Assembly: GCA_020625635.1 (NCBI GenBank)
Contig: JAHLBL010000095.1
Coordinates: 1 to 6,548, forward strand
Reading direction: 5' to 3'
Origin: a bacterium
GTDB lineage: Bacteria > Bacillota > Clostridia > Oscillospirales > Acutalibacteraceae
DNA length: 6,548 nucleotides
Made by a program: the position numbers and the translations under genes. Positions 6,450-6,548 of this stretch are shown one piece after another; positions within the stretch are counted from its first letter, which is position 1; each line of letters starts with the position of its first letter. The notes beneath the pieces were generated by a model that made no database searches, was not told the origin of the DNA, and saw nothing but the letters and a program-made list of their open reading frames with translations.

Positions 6450-6548
6450 ATTACCAGTCCTCTCATTTTATCGTTTTATCTTTTCCGCAAAGCGGAGGAT
6501 CGTTTTCATTAAGGCAACACCGCACAATTCGCGGCGCACGCCTTGCTA
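6450..6548 (-). other. Non-coding region upstream of mraY with a small hairpin
   Basis: These 99 bases hold the mraY ribosome binding site (GAGAGG, 6459-6464) and a perfect 5-bp hairpin TCCGC/GCGGA at 6484-6496 with a three-base loop. ATCGTTTT occurs on the plus strand at both 6470-6477 and 6499-6506. A 13-codon minus-strand frame (6468-6509) has no ribosome binding site I can see and is not called as a gene. I found no convincing promoter or terminator. The end of any upstream gene is not recognisable here. Confidence 0.5.

Noticed and set aside
6468..6509. Small peptide gene upstream of mraY
   Set aside because: It has only 13 codons, no Shine-Dalgarno sequence before the ATG, and lies within a hairpin-bearing segment that more likely is a non-coding repeat.
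5427..6512. Long plus-strand open frame (361 codons) opposite mraY
   Set aside because: It is the antisense of a fully motif-supported mraY. Its product is rich in Glu, Arg and His with no recognisable domain, as expected from the complement of G+C-rich codons.

Overview
The window carries part of a division and cell wall (dcw) gene cluster. All confident genes lie on the minus strand, so transcription runs from right to left: mraY, ftsW, murG, murA, then a divIB/ftsQ-type gene cut by the left edge. The gene order, the AAAGGAGG-type ribosome binding sites, the moderately high G+C and the style of the proteins suggest a Gram-positive Firmicute of the Clostridia, most likely an Oscillospiraceae/Ruminococcus-like gut bacterium. 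That placement is an inference from style, not from a database match.

Layout: positions 6450-6548 are a non-coding leader with a small hairpin and possibly a dispersed repeat. mraY (5421-6449) is 15 bp from ftsW, and ftsW abuts or overlaps murG, so these three genes look like one tightly coupled transcript. After murG comes a 235-bp spacer. It contains a nine-unit array of 7-bp repeats that supplies the last codons and the stop of murG, three tiny hairpins, and an AT-rich stretch before murA. murA (1416-2669) most likely starts at a GTG, with an AAGGGG ribosome binding site. A 55-bp spacer with one hairpin leads to divIB, which has a strong ribosome binding site and stays open to base 1.

Function: MurA makes the first committed UDP-GlcNAc-enolpyruvate intermediate. 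MraY attaches phospho-MurNAc-pentapeptide to undecaprenyl phosphate to give lipid I, and MurG adds GlcNAc to give lipid II. FtsW polymerises lipid II into septal glycan, and DivIB/FtsQ is a bitopic scaffold for the divisome. The products therefore cover the start, the membrane steps and the septal use of peptidoglycan precursor. murB, murC and murD are not in this stretch.

The oddest item is the divIB product. After its normal POTRA and beta domains it continues into a Thr/Glu-rich linker and then Asp-Gly repeats of the calcium-binding thrombospondin type 3 kind, which run off the window. FtsW and DivIB also both carry long, highly charged cytoplasmic N-terminal extensions.
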